A stretch of 24,531 bases of DNA from JBKQHQ01 sp052148715 (GTDB lineage: Bacteria > Pseudomonadota > Alphaproteobacteria > Rhizobiales > Xanthobacteraceae), in NCBI GenBank assembly GCA_052148715.1, contig JBKQHQ010000238.1, positions 1 through 24,531 on the forward strand, read 5' to 3'. The notes beneath the pieces are model-generated. The model was not told where the DNA came from. It was given only the letters and a program-made list of their open reading frames with translations, and searched no databases. Position 1 is the stretch's first letter, and each line of letters begins with the position of its first letter. This document shows positions 1 to 7,138 of the stretch, piece after piece. Made by a program: the position numbers and the translations under genes.

Positions 1-217
1 AGGTCCGCACGCGCCCGACCTTCTCCGTGGTGACGAGCCCCGCCTGCTCCAAGACGCCGACATGCTTCTTCATGCCCGTGAGGGTCATGTGGAACTTCTC
101 GGCAAGGTCCGTGATCGAAGCGTCTGCACGGCCGAGCTGCTCCAGGACGCCGCGTCGGGTGGCGTCCGAGAGCGCGGCGAAAGAGGCATCGAGGCGAGTC
201 CGGGTATACTGAACCAT
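1..217 (-). CDS. ArsR-family HTH transcriptional regulator (3' end outside window)
   Basis: The reverse strand encodes 72 residues from an ATG at 217 that run off the left edge. The N-terminus is MVQY, followed by LDASFAALSDATRRGVLEQL and a winged-helix core (SITDLAEKFHMT, then MKKHVGVLEQAGLV), the typical ArsR/SmtB helix-turn-helix layout. The visible part contains no metal-binding cysteine motif, so it resembles the non-metal ArsR group that often sits upstream of an SRPBCC/AHSA1-type gene; that partner would lie outside the window. The start codon and the first four codons lie inside a perfect 26-bp palindrome, which argues for autoregulation and supports this start. DNA binding follows from the family; the ligand is unknown. 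Confidence 0.85.
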   Translation of the reverse strand, partial: MVQYTRTRLDASFAALSDATRRGVLEQLGRADASITDLAEKFHMTLTGMKKHVGVLEQAGLVTTEKVGRVRT

Positions 218-230
218 ATGGTTCAGTATA
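205..230. promoter_or_regulatory. 26-bp perfect palindrome, probable ArsR operator
   Basis: The half-site TATACTGAACCAT is followed by its exact reverse complement, so the whole 26 bp is a perfect dyad centred on CATATG. The regulator's ATG (217-215) and its MVQY codons form one half. A dimeric winged-helix protein bound here would block its own transcription or translation initiation. The symmetry is seen directly; the operator role is inferred. Confidence 0.7.
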
Positions 231-504
231 TAACACACGGATTGGCGGCATGCAAGGGGCGCCCTTTGTCTGTGTCGGGGACGGCCGTTGGTTACTGCTG
301 CGTCGCCGTCTCGTGTCTGGCGCGACTCCGGAAGTGGCACTGAGCTTCCTTCACGAATTCGTGAGGATTCGCGGCAGCTTCCGGACCATTGCTGCCAAGA
401 GCTGCCCGCCGCGTCGATGGACGAATCGGCGGCCGAATGTGTCGAAGTCGGTCACCCCCCATGCTCGTCCCGCTTCCGCCGCTCGCCGGCCGTTTCCAAC
501 CGGC
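231..504. other. No recognisable gene
   Basis: Open frames cross this stretch on the + strand, but none has a recognisable domain or a ribosome binding site. It separates the regulator from the leftward hypothetical gene ending at 505. I see nothing functional in it. Confidence 0.5.
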
Positions 505-909
505 TCAAGTCCAAAAACGCTGAAATGCTTCAGCAAAAAGATGGCCGTGGCTTGCAACGGCTTGCGCGAAGTTTTCCGTGGCGCGCATTACCATCACAGT
601 CAGCATGCCCGGCGGGGATGGCAGTTGCTGCGGGCTCCCGTCACCGAAGTTTGGGGGCATGGTGGCCCTGATCTTGCGACGGTGAGGCACCCCCCGCGCC
701 GCTGTCCGCTTCACAAGCGTCGTAGCCGGCTTCTCGTCGACCTCGATATCTAGTGAGATAGACCCATCTGCATTTTCGCGCGCTGTTCCATCGTACCGAC
801 CGCCATCGTAATCGGTGCCATGGAATTGCTCACCCTTCACCGTGAAAAAGCCGATTCCCAAGCGGTTCGCACCGAGATAGACGAATACATAGTTTCCTTC
901 GATCGACAT
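505..909 (-). CDS. Conserved-looking hypothetical protein, small beta-rich
   Basis: This predicts 134 residues from the ATG at 909 (MSIEGNYVFVYLG); GGAG lies about 10 nt upstream. The frame is open five codons further to a GTG at 924, but the ATG start fits better. The N-terminal two thirds alternate short hydrophobic and glycine-rich segments (GIGFFTVKG, GTDYDGGRYDGTA, ENADGSISLDI), suggesting a small beta-sheet or beta-barrel domain. From memory this loosely recalls GrlR-like T3SS negative-regulator domains, but I could not test that. There is no signal peptide or membrane segment. The last 20 residues look less regular, so the true C-terminus could be frame-altered. The coding call rests on amino-acid composition and length. 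Confidence 0.55.
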   Translation of the reverse strand: MSIEGNYVFVYLGANRLGIGFFTVKGEQFHGTDYDGGRYDGTARENADGSISLDIEVDEKPATTLVKRTAARGVPHRRKIRATMPPNFGDGSPQQLPSPPGMLTVMVMRATENFAQAVASHGHLFAEAFQRFWT

Positions 910-1043
910 ATTTGGACACTCCACGATTTCCGCAGCCTTCGGCCGGCTTTCGCTTTTTCGGGCAGCGATGGTTCAAGGTGGGACGTCGGACGCGAGCATC
1001 GGGAGTCTCTTCGTCAGTCATTGTTGAATGTCGGCATTTCGCC

Positions 1044-1232
1044 TCAAACCTTTCGGAGAGCCTGATGCGCTTGTGAGATGGTCAATCTGAGATGCTCGCA
1101 TTGAACGGCATGAGTATTGGCCTCGCACAGCAAATCTGGATCGAGGATGGTGGTGTTGTCCGACGCGACCTCCGCTCGTAGCCCGCATACCGGGCAGACC
1201 GCCAGCACGCGCCTGTTGTCGTTCGCGGCCAT
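1044..1232 (-). CDS. Small hypothetical protein with CPVCG zinc-knuckle-like motif
   Basis: This predicts 62 residues from an ATG at 1232. It contains VCPVCGLRAEV near residue 12 and later single cysteines (LLCEAN near 35 and VQCEHL near 45), giving a C-x2-C...C...C spacing compatible with a small zinc-ribbon or knuckle fold. It has no membrane segment. A GGAT-type purine stretch precedes the start at a rather long distance. It lies alone between the 909-505 gene and an empty region. The cysteine pattern is the only functional clue, and the coding call is moderate because of its size. Confidence 0.5.
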   Translation of the reverse strand: MAANDNRRVLAVCPVCGLRAEVASDNTTILDPDLLCEANTHAVQCEHLRLTISQAHQALRKV

Positions 1233-1844
1233 GCCGGATTCAATCCGATCCTTCGGCGGTCATAGGCGGAACTTCGCCCCCGGTTCGCACCCACCACAGC
1301 CTAAACCGCATCCGCATGATAGTCATCAGTCGCATGGACAACCTCACTTTCCGCCCTTCGCCTTCGGTCATTCATCAACGGCACCGATGACCTCAGGCGG
1401 CCTTGGTCGCTACTCCGGGAAACGGGCCGCCCGAGCGGCGCTGAGGCCCATGCGGGCTCCGACGCCGTCGAGCCGTTGCTGAGCATTCACCGCCTGCCCG
1501 ATGACCGCGGCTAATGGCACCGACCTCCCGCGCCGCCGGCGGCGCTCGGACGGTCCGGTTTCGGGCACTGCCGTCATAGAACGGTCGCCGGCGCCGAGCA
1601 TGTCGAGAACTGGAAGGCCGCCGGTAGAGGTCCTTCGTCGCCGCCTTCTGCGTCACCGAGATCGTTGGCAAGTGTGGCTTGACCCGGAAAGCAAAAATCG
1701 TTGAGTCTGAGCGTTGAGGTGAGCATCTTTTGCAGACCCGCAACGAGGTGGCTTCGTCTCCCTGGCGCGTTCGATCAGATCGAATCGTTAAGAGCGAAGC
1801 GCGAATATCCACGCTGTTCGGGGTTCATCCGGGGATCTCGGCTT
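1233..1844. other. Intergenic region without recognisable gene
   Basis: Several overlapping frames are open here on both strands, but their translations are arginine-, serine- and proline-rich with no motif, as expected for shadow frames in GC-rich DNA. The rhomboid gene's ribosome binding site follows directly. I see no convincing hairpin, repeat or RNA gene. Confidence 0.5.
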
Positions 1845-1858
1845 AAGGAAGGCAAGCA

Positions 1859-2575
1859 ATGGTTTTTATGCCGCTGTGGGACCACAGCCCGTTCAGGTGG
1901 CCGACACCGCCTTACGTGGTGTGGTCGCTGATCGTCATTAACTTCATCGTGTTCTTCGTGCAGATTGTCGGTGGGCCCGACCAGATGAACCAGGTTGATC
2001 AAATCGCCGGCTTGATCCCGGCTGCATTTGGCGGAGGACAGACCGTTGACGGACTTCCGGCGCCGCTCAGATTGATCACCTACCAATTCCTGCATGGCAA
2101 TTTCATGCATCTCTTTGGCAACATGATCTTCTTGTTTGTGTTTGGAGACGACATCGAGGAACTGCTGGGGCATTGGCGTTTTCTAGCCTTCTATCTCGTC
2201 TGCGGCATAGGCGCTGGACTTGCCTTCGTGCTCAGCGCGGCGGGCACCCAAGTAATGGTAATCGGCGCCTCCGGCGCGGTCGCCGGCGTCATAGGCGCGT
2301 ATCTACTGTTCCGGCCGTGCGCCAAAGTCACGTGTCTGCTTGGCCTCATTCCACTTCGCATCAGAGCCTACTGGGTCCTCGGCCTCTGGGCGATCTGGCA
2401 ATTTGTGGAAGCCGCCAGCCGAGCGCAAGATGGCGTTGCCTACTGGGCGCATGTCGGTGGCTTTATCACGGGCGCTATCTTATTCGTGGTGATGCGTCCG
2501 CGCGGCGTCCAGCTGTTGGATTGCGTGCATTCAGAACCGGTAGCGGTCGATGGCACGTTCGAGCCGCCACGTTGA
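1859..2575 (+). CDS. Rhomboid-family intramembrane serine protease
   Basis: This predicts 238 residues, with AAGGAAGG a few bases upstream of the ATG. Rhomboids cleave transmembrane substrates within the bilayer using a Ser-His dyad. The signatures are present: HGNFMHLFGN (His84 and Asn88 of the HxxxN oxyanion motif, residues 79-88), GASG (catalytic Ser138, residues 136-139) and AHVGGFITG (catalytic His198). About six hydrophobic helices are visible, starting near residues 22, 86, 107, 133, 170 and 196, the basic six-helix bacterial form without an extra helix or large cytosolic domain. A CPC-like cysteine-rich loop follows the GASG helix. It is a single gene, and its substrates cannot be inferred from its neighbours. 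Confidence 0.92.
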   Translation: MVFMPLWDHSPFRWPTPPYVVWSLIVINFIVFFVQIVGGPDQMNQVDQIAGLIPAAFGGGQTVDGLPAPLRLITYQFLHGNFMHLFGNMIFLFVFGDDIEELLGHWRFLAFYLVCGIGAGLAFVLSAAGTQVMVIGASGAVAGVIGAYLLFRPCAKVTCLLGLIPLRIRAYWVLGLWAIWQFVEAASRAQDGVAYWAHVGGFITGAILFVVMRPRGVQLLDCVHSEPVAVDGTFEPPR

Positions 2576-2585
2576 CTTGTCGCAT

Positions 2586-2619
2586 GCCGAAGGCGCTGAT
2601 CCTGCTTGATACCTTCGGC
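2586..2619. terminator. Possible weak hairpin at convergent gene ends
   Basis: GCCGAAGG (2586-2593) pairs with CCTTCGGC (2612-2619) to give an 8-bp stem with an 18-nt loop, between the convergent ends of the rhomboid gene and the flavin oxidoreductase gene. There is no T-run, so it is only a candidate. Confidence 0.25.
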
Positions 2620-2728
2620 CCAGACGGATTCTCGATCCGCCCGTACACAAATTCCGACTTCGATCGGTGCGTGGCGCTGCAAAGCCATAGCCTGTCGACC
2701 GAGCAAATCCGCATCGTCGCGAGTCGTG

Positions 2729-3760
2729 TCAAGCAAGCGCCTTGCGAACCAGCGGCGCGACCTTGTTGCCCAGCAGTTCGATTGTGCGCATGACGTACCT
2801 GTGCTCCATTCCCACCCATTGGATGCGCGTGACGAGCCTATTACAGCCCGTAGCCCGCATCAGGTCGGTAATCTGTGCGGCGCATTCTTCCGGGGAGCCC
2901 ATAATGAACCGGTCGGCGATTAGGTCCTCGAATTCCGGATGGGTCTTCACATCGCCTACGACGCCGGTGAACAGGCCCCAATTGCCAAAAATCCTGTAGC
3001 TCTCGGCGATGGCCGGGCCGACATCGCGAATGACCGTTTCCCGATCCGGCGCCACGACAACATTGCGCAACACCGGAAAATCCGTTGGGGCAGGCTTCCC
3101 CTGCTCGGCAAGGGCTGCCTTGAAGACCGTCGCCTGAGCGGCAATGACGTGGTTCTTGAGATGCGACGACGCCACCCAAGTGTCCCCGAGCACAGGATCG
3201 GCGATTTTCGCCGCGCGCCTCACAGCATTCTCGACGCTGCCTCCGAGCCACAGAGGTGGTCGGGGTTTGCGGGTCGGCCGCATGGCCAGGGTGAGCTTGG
3301 AGGTGCGGAAATGCTTTCCCTCAAAAGTGACGTCTTCCTCGGTGTAGAGTCGCTTGATCAAATCGACGGCCTCTGTGTAGCGACCGATCCTACTGCCATG
3401 GTCCAGTCCCATGACCTGGAACTCGTCCTTCTGCCAGCCTGGAGCGACACCGAGGATTGCGCGCCCGCCGCTGGCAGCATCGAGAAGGGCCCCTTGCTCG
3501 GCGACGTGGAGCGGATGATAGAGCGGCAGGATCAACATGCATGTGCCGAGCGACATGCCGTCGGACTCGGCGGCCAGTCGCATCAACGTCTCAAACGGTG
3601 GGAACCACGCGGTCGAACCGTAAGACAAGTGGTTTCCGATCAAGACCCCATCAAACCCAAGCTGTCGCGCAAGACGGACTTGTTCTGCATGCTCCGAAAG
3701 GCGTTGGGCCATCGAGTCGGTGGGGCGGTGCTCGGCTCCAATAAACAACGAAAGCTTCAT
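2729..3760 (-). CDS. LLM-class (luciferase-like) flavin-dependent oxidoreductase
   Basis: This predicts 343 residues from the ATG at 3760 (MKLSLFIGAEHRP), which has GAGG 8 nt upstream; a longer frame to 3811 would run into the upstream dctQ remnant. It is a luciferase-like TIM-barrel monooxygenase or F420/FMN oxidoreductase: LARQLGFDGVLIGNHLSYG near 30-48 and LDAASGGRAILGVAPGWQ near 93-110 match the family's flavin-binding strand pattern, followed by GRYTEAVDLIKRLYTEE. The substrate is not readable; relatives oxidise sulfonates, alkanes, nitrogen heterocycles or aldehydes. It occupies the position that dctM holds in the intact TRAP operon at 16.6-19.5 kb, 10 nt after the frameshifted dctQ, and is probably co-transcribed with dctP copy 1. 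Confidence 0.88.
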   Translation of the reverse strand: MKLSLFIGAEHRPTDSMAQRLSEHAEQVRLARQLGFDGVLIGNHLSYGSTAWFPPFETLMRLAAESDGMSLGTCMLILPLYHPLHVAEQGALLDAASGGRAILGVAPGWQKDEFQVMGLDHGSRIGRYTEAVDLIKRLYTEEDVTFEGKHFRTSKLTLAMRPTRKPRPPLWLGGSVENAVRRAAKIADPVLGDTWVASSHLKNHVIAAQATVFKAALAEQGKPAPTDFPVLRNVVVAPDRETVIRDVGPAIAESYRIFGNWGLFTGVVGDVKTHPEFEDLIADRFIMGSPEECAAQITDLMRATGCNRLVTRIQWVGMEHRYVMRTIELLGNKVAPLVRKALA

Positions 3761-3770
3761 CGGCGTTGCC

Positions 3771-4270
3771 TCAAGACGCGCTGCTCGGCGAGGGCTTGCC
3801 GGGCGGATCACGATTGCGTTCGAGCAACCGACGGGAGCCGATCGGGAACGCCGTCATGCCGAGACCGATCGGCACCGGGCCTGCGGAATGGCAAGCGGGA
3901 TTTCCGCGGCCTGGCTGCGCTGGTCGAATTCGACCAGCATCGCGATCGCCGGCCACCCCAGCCAGATCAGGATCACGCTGACGACGATCACAGTGACTTC
4001 GGCGAGAAGCTCGAGCCAGCGTCGCACCCCGCTCGGCAGAGCCTGAAGGATGACCTCCATGCGGATCCGCCTGCCCTCCCAGGCCACACGCTGTTGCCGA
4101 GAAACACGGTCCCGATCAGCAGAAACAGCATCACTTTCTCGGTCGACGCGATCAGGGCAAAGCAGATGTAGCGGCCAATGATATCGGCGAAGTTCAACGC
4201 CACGGCGATCAGCATCAAGATTGGCGGTCAACGCTCCTACGCCGGCTACGACGCCGGTGGTGATCGTCAT
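3771..4270 (-). pseudogene. dctQ: TRAP transporter small membrane subunit (dctQ), multiply frameshifted
   Basis: Read leftward from ATG 4270 (5 nt after the dctP stop), the protein begins MTITTGVVAGVGALTA. It must change frame near 4216-4222 (one extra base) to continue MLIAVALNFADIIGRY and FLLIGTVFLGNSV. It changes again near 4085-4092 (one base missing) into AWEGRRIRMEVILQALP and LIWLGWPAIAMLVEFDQRS, and again near 3880-3885 (one base missing after IPQA) into VPIGLG. Every segment aligns with the intact dctQ at 17928-18440. The last 30 codons no longer match. Three indels in 400 bp beside intact genes point to real decay rather than a single read error. The product would be a non-functional four-helix DctQ. 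Confidence 0.9.
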
Positions 4271-4275
4271 GAACA

Positions 4276-5340
4276 CTAGAGACTGCGCTTCGCCGTGGCG
4301 TTGAGCAGGTCCCACATCGGCTTGAGCTCGGGCTTGGTCTTGACGATGTCGTCGCCGATCGTGCGCATCTTCTGCATCAGCTCCGCGTGATCGGCTGCGG
4401 ACAGGGTGATCAACTCACCGCCCTTGTCGACCCATACCTTTCGTTGCGAGACCAGAAAGTCGCGCGCCCATGGGATTGCCTCCGCCTCGGCTTGCTTGCC
4501 GGTAGTCATGATGACGGCCTGCAGATCGGGCGGCAATCCGTCGAACCACTTCTTGCTTACAAAGGCAGTGCTCGTAATGAAGGCGTGGCCGGTCTCCGTT
4601 ACGTATTTGGCGCTGTCGTAGTATTGGAGCGAGGTGAAAACCGGCAGTGCGCTGAGCGTACCGTCAAGGGTGCCCTGCTGCAGGGCAGGCAAAACGTCGC
4701 CGAGCGTCATCGGCACGCCGGTTGCGCCGAGCCGCGCCAACTGCTCCGTCTGGAAGGGAGACGCCAGCACCCGCACCTTCTTGCCCTTGAGGTCGGTTAG
4801 CGTGCGCAGCGGCGTGCGCATCGCGAACGCCATCGGCCCGTAGACGAACAGGCTCGCGCCGATCAGCCCCTTGCCGGTCCCGATGTCGAGGAAGGTCTTG
4901 GAGAATTCGGGGTCCGCAATGGTTTTGACCACCTGCTGCTCGTTCTGGAACAACCCAGGCGCGCTCAAGATCTCGAAGCGCGGATCCACCCCGACCAGAA
5001 ATTCGGGCGGGCCGACCCAGATCTGGATCGAGCCGAGTTGCGTGCCCTCGATCATTCGCGGAATGGCGCCAAGCTGGCTCGCCGGGTAGATCTCCGCCTT
5101 GATGCGGCCGTTCGAATTCTTCTCGATGGCAACGGCAAATCGCTTCATCCACTCATGCTGCGCGTCATTAAGCGTTGCCGCCGCGAGCTTCATCACGATG
5201 GCGCTCTTGTCCTGCGCTATCGCGCCGCCCGACATCGCGCAAGCAAGCACGGCGCCGAGAAGCATCGCAGCGAGCCCAGGGCCGCCGGCGCAAGAGACCG
5301 TTCGCCGCATTGCGTTGACCTTCGTCGCCGGTTTCCTCAT
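4276..5340 (-). CDS. dctP: TRAP transporter periplasmic solute-binding protein (DctP family), copy 1
   Basis: This predicts 354 residues with AGGAGGAAATC directly before the ATG. An N-terminal signal peptide with an AIA cleavage motif near residue 42 precedes the DctP core: WMKRFAVAIEKNSNGRIKAE, GAIPRMIEGTQLGSIQIWVG, and LKGKKVRVLAS with the conserved carboxylate-binding arginine near residue 190. TRAP binding proteins deliver organic acids to a DctQ-DctM pair for ion-driven import. The protein is about four-fifths identical to copy 2 (18455-19504); differences cluster near TETGHAFITSTAF versus TESSQSYIMSVAM, a possible specificity region. Its own dctQ is broken and no dctM follows, so it is an orphan unless it uses the distant membrane subunits. 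Confidence 0.93.
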   Translation of the reverse strand: MRKPATKVNAMRRTVSCAGGPGLAAMLLGAVLACAMSGGAIAQDKSAIVMKLAAATLNDAQHEWMKRFAVAIEKNSNGRIKAEIYPASQLGAIPRMIEGTQLGSIQIWVGPPEFLVGVDPRFEILSAPGLFQNEQQVVKTIADPEFSKTFLDIGTGKGLIGASLFVYGPMAFAMRTPLRTLTDLKGKKVRVLASPFQTEQLARLGATGVPMTLGDVLPALQQGTLDGTLSALPVFTSLQYYDSAKYVTETGHAFITSTAFVSKKWFDGLPPDLQAVIMTTGKQAEAEAIPWARDFLVSQRKVWVDKGGELITLSAADHAELMQKMRTIGDDIVKTKPELKPMWDLLNATAKRSL

Positions 5341-5362
5341 GATTTCCTCCTCGCGTTTCAGT

Positions 5363-5402
5363 CAGACTACTCTGCGGATTCGTCGCGGGAAAGGCTTGCG
5401 CA
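5363..5402 (-). promoter_or_regulatory. Conserved upstream block of dctP copy 1
   Basis: The segment reading ACTCTGCGGATTCGTC, then GCGGGAAAGGCT on the + strand is nearly identical to the sequence upstream of dctP copy 2 (19533-19566). Conservation continues across the leader to each start codon. It may hold the promoter or an operator shared by the two copies, or may simply be duplicated DNA not yet diverged. Confidence 0.4.
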
Positions 5403-5761
5403 GCTTTCGGCGGGTTGGGACGCGCCGAAGGCGAGGCTCGGCCATGTTGCGAGATTTCGAGGCGCTCAAAATGAGAGTGGCACTTAGTCTCCGTCGGGGT
5501 GTGGCCCAGATCGGTATCGGCGAGGACGATCCGCCGGTCCGCTTCGGGAGCATTCTGGTCGTCGAAGAGTCACCGGCGGCGAGGATGTCGAGCCGCAGAT
5601 GACCCACAGCGGGCATCGCTGCACTGCAGCAAATCATTCTTTGCCACTCACTTATTGTGCCTCGTCACCTCACCGAGGCGGCGCGCAATATCGAGCCGCG
5701 TTAGATCCTAAACAAGCTGCTGGATGCGTATGGCCGCATCGTTCCGAAGCACCGACTGCGG
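5403..5761. other. Intergenic region between metY and dctP copy 1
   Basis: No convincing gene was found. A + strand frame ends with GSILVVEESPAARMSSRR, faintly like a response-regulator start, but it has no surrounding domain. The distance suggests that dctP copy 1 has its own promoter rather than reading through from metY. Confidence 0.45.
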
Positions 5762-7054
5762 CTACGCTTTTTCCAGAGCCTGATCGAGGTCAGCGATGAT
5801 GTCGTCGACGTGCTCGATGCCAATCGACAAGCGGACATAGTTGTCCGAGACTCCGGTCTGCGCCTGCTCCTGGGGAGAAAGCTGCGAGTGCGTCGTCGAC
5901 GCCGGATGGATCGCCAGCGAGCGCGCGTCGCCGATATTCGCCACGTGATAAAACATCTGCAGCGCCTCGATGAACCGGCGCCCTGCTTCGCGGCCGCCCT
6001 TCAGCTCGAAGCCGAGAAGCGCACCATAGCGACCGCCGAGATAGGCTTCGGCCCGGCGCTTGGCCTCGCGCGCCATGAGGCTCGGATAGATAACTCTAGC
6101 TATCTTCGGATGCTTGGAAAGATGGGCCGCCACGGCTTCAGCGTTTTGGCAATGCTCGCGCATCCGCAGCGGCAGTGTCTCCAGTCCCTGGATGAAGAGG
6201 AACGCGTTGAAGGGCGACATGCACGCGCCGACATCACGCAACAGCGTCACGCGCGCCTTGATGATGTAGGCGATCGGCCCGAGCGGCTTCACCGCCTGGG
6301 TCCAAACCGCACCGTGATAGCTCGGATCGGGTGTGTTCAGCATCGGGAAGCGGGCGGCATGCTTCTCCCAATCAAAATTGCCGCCATCGACGATGATGCC
6401 GCCGATCGAGGTGCCGTGGCCGCCGATGTATTTCGTCGTCGAGTGCATGGTAATGGCCGCGCCGTGCTTGATCGGCTGACACAGAATGGGTGCCGCGGTG
6501 TTGTCGACAATGAGCGGGACGCCAAGCTCGCGGCCGATCTTGGCGATCTCGCCGATCGGAAACACCGTCAGCTTCGGATTGGGCAGCGTTTCGCCGTAAT
6601 AGCAACGCGTTCTGGCGTCGGTCGCGCTGCGGAAATTCTCGGGATTTTCCGGATCGACGAAGCGGCACTCGATGCCCATCGAGCCCATCGTGTTCTTGAA
6701 CAGGTTCCAAGTGCCGCCATAAATGTCGGTGGAGCAAACGAAATTGTCGCCCGCATGGCATATATTCTGCACCGCGATGAGCGAAGCCGCCTGACCTGAG
6801 GCGATCGCCAGCGCCGCCACGCCACCTTCGAGCGCGGCCACCCGCTCCTCGAGCACGGCTTGCGTCGGATTCATGATGCGCGTGTAGATGTTGCCAAGCT
6901 CTTTGAGTGCGAAAAGATTGGCGGCGTGTTCCGTTGAATTGAACTGATAGGACGTCGTCTGGTAGATCGGCACGGCGACCGCATTCGTTGTAGGGTCGCT
7001 GCGATAGCCGGCGTGAAGTACGATCGTCTCAGCGTGTTGGCTTTTGGTAGGCAT
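5762..7054 (-). CDS. metY: O-acetylhomoserine sulfhydrylase / aminocarboxypropyltransferase (MetY-like)
   Basis: This predicts 430 residues, the usual length for the family. It is a PLP enzyme of the Cys/Met-metabolism group that joins sulfide or methanethiol to O-acetylhomoserine, yielding homocysteine or methionine. Visible features are the TTSYQF substrate loop (33-38), IYTRIMNPTQAVLEERVAALEGG (56-78), the PLP-stacking region CSTDIYGGTWNLF (107-119), VDNTAAP (183-189), the Schiff-base lysine Lys208 in HSTTKYIGGHG, and the C-terminal HPASTTHSQLS motif. The gene lies 84 nt downstream of the MetE-like gene on the same strand, so the two probably form a sulfur-amino-acid unit. Confidence 0.93.
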   Translation of the reverse strand: MPTKSQHAETIVLHAGYRSDPTTNAVAVPIYQTTSYQFNSTEHAANLFALKELGNIYTRIMNPTQAVLEERVAALEGGVAALAIASGQAASLIAVQNICHAGDNFVCSTDIYGGTWNLFKNTMGSMGIECRFVDPENPENFRSATDARTRCYYGETLPNPKLTVFPIGEIAKIGRELGVPLIVDNTAAPILCQPIKHGAAITMHSTTKYIGGHGTSIGGIIVDGGNFDWEKHAARFPMLNTPDPSYHGAVWTQAVKPLGPIAYIIKARVTLLRDVGACMSPFNAFLFIQGLETLPLRMREHCQNAEAVAAHLSKHPKIARVIYPSLMAREAKRRAEAYLGGRYGALLGFELKGGREAGRRFIEALQMFYHVANIGDARSLAIHPASTTHSQLSPQEQAQTGVSDNYVRLSIGIEHVDDIIADLDQALEKA

Positions 7055-7138
7055 GGCTCTGTTCCCCGTTGCTTCGTACTACTTTCACTCTCGTAGGTAT
7101 CGGGGCGCTCGCGGCGACGCCCGACAAGCTTCCGGCGC

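Noticed and set aside
1393..1812. Reverse-strand open frames in the empty region before the rhomboid gene
   Set aside because: No motif, start context or plausible composition; treated as non-coding.
2939..4171. Long + strand frame (410 codons) across the oxidoreductase and dctQ regions
   Set aside because: It lies antisense to genes with clear family motifs and has arginine- and proline-rich sequence without domains, as GC-rich shadow frames do.
5460..5601. + strand peptide ending GSILVVEESPAARMSSRR, faintly like a response-regulator receiver start
   Set aside because: Only about ten residues resemble the family, the phosphoacceptor and later motifs are absent, and the frame stops at once.
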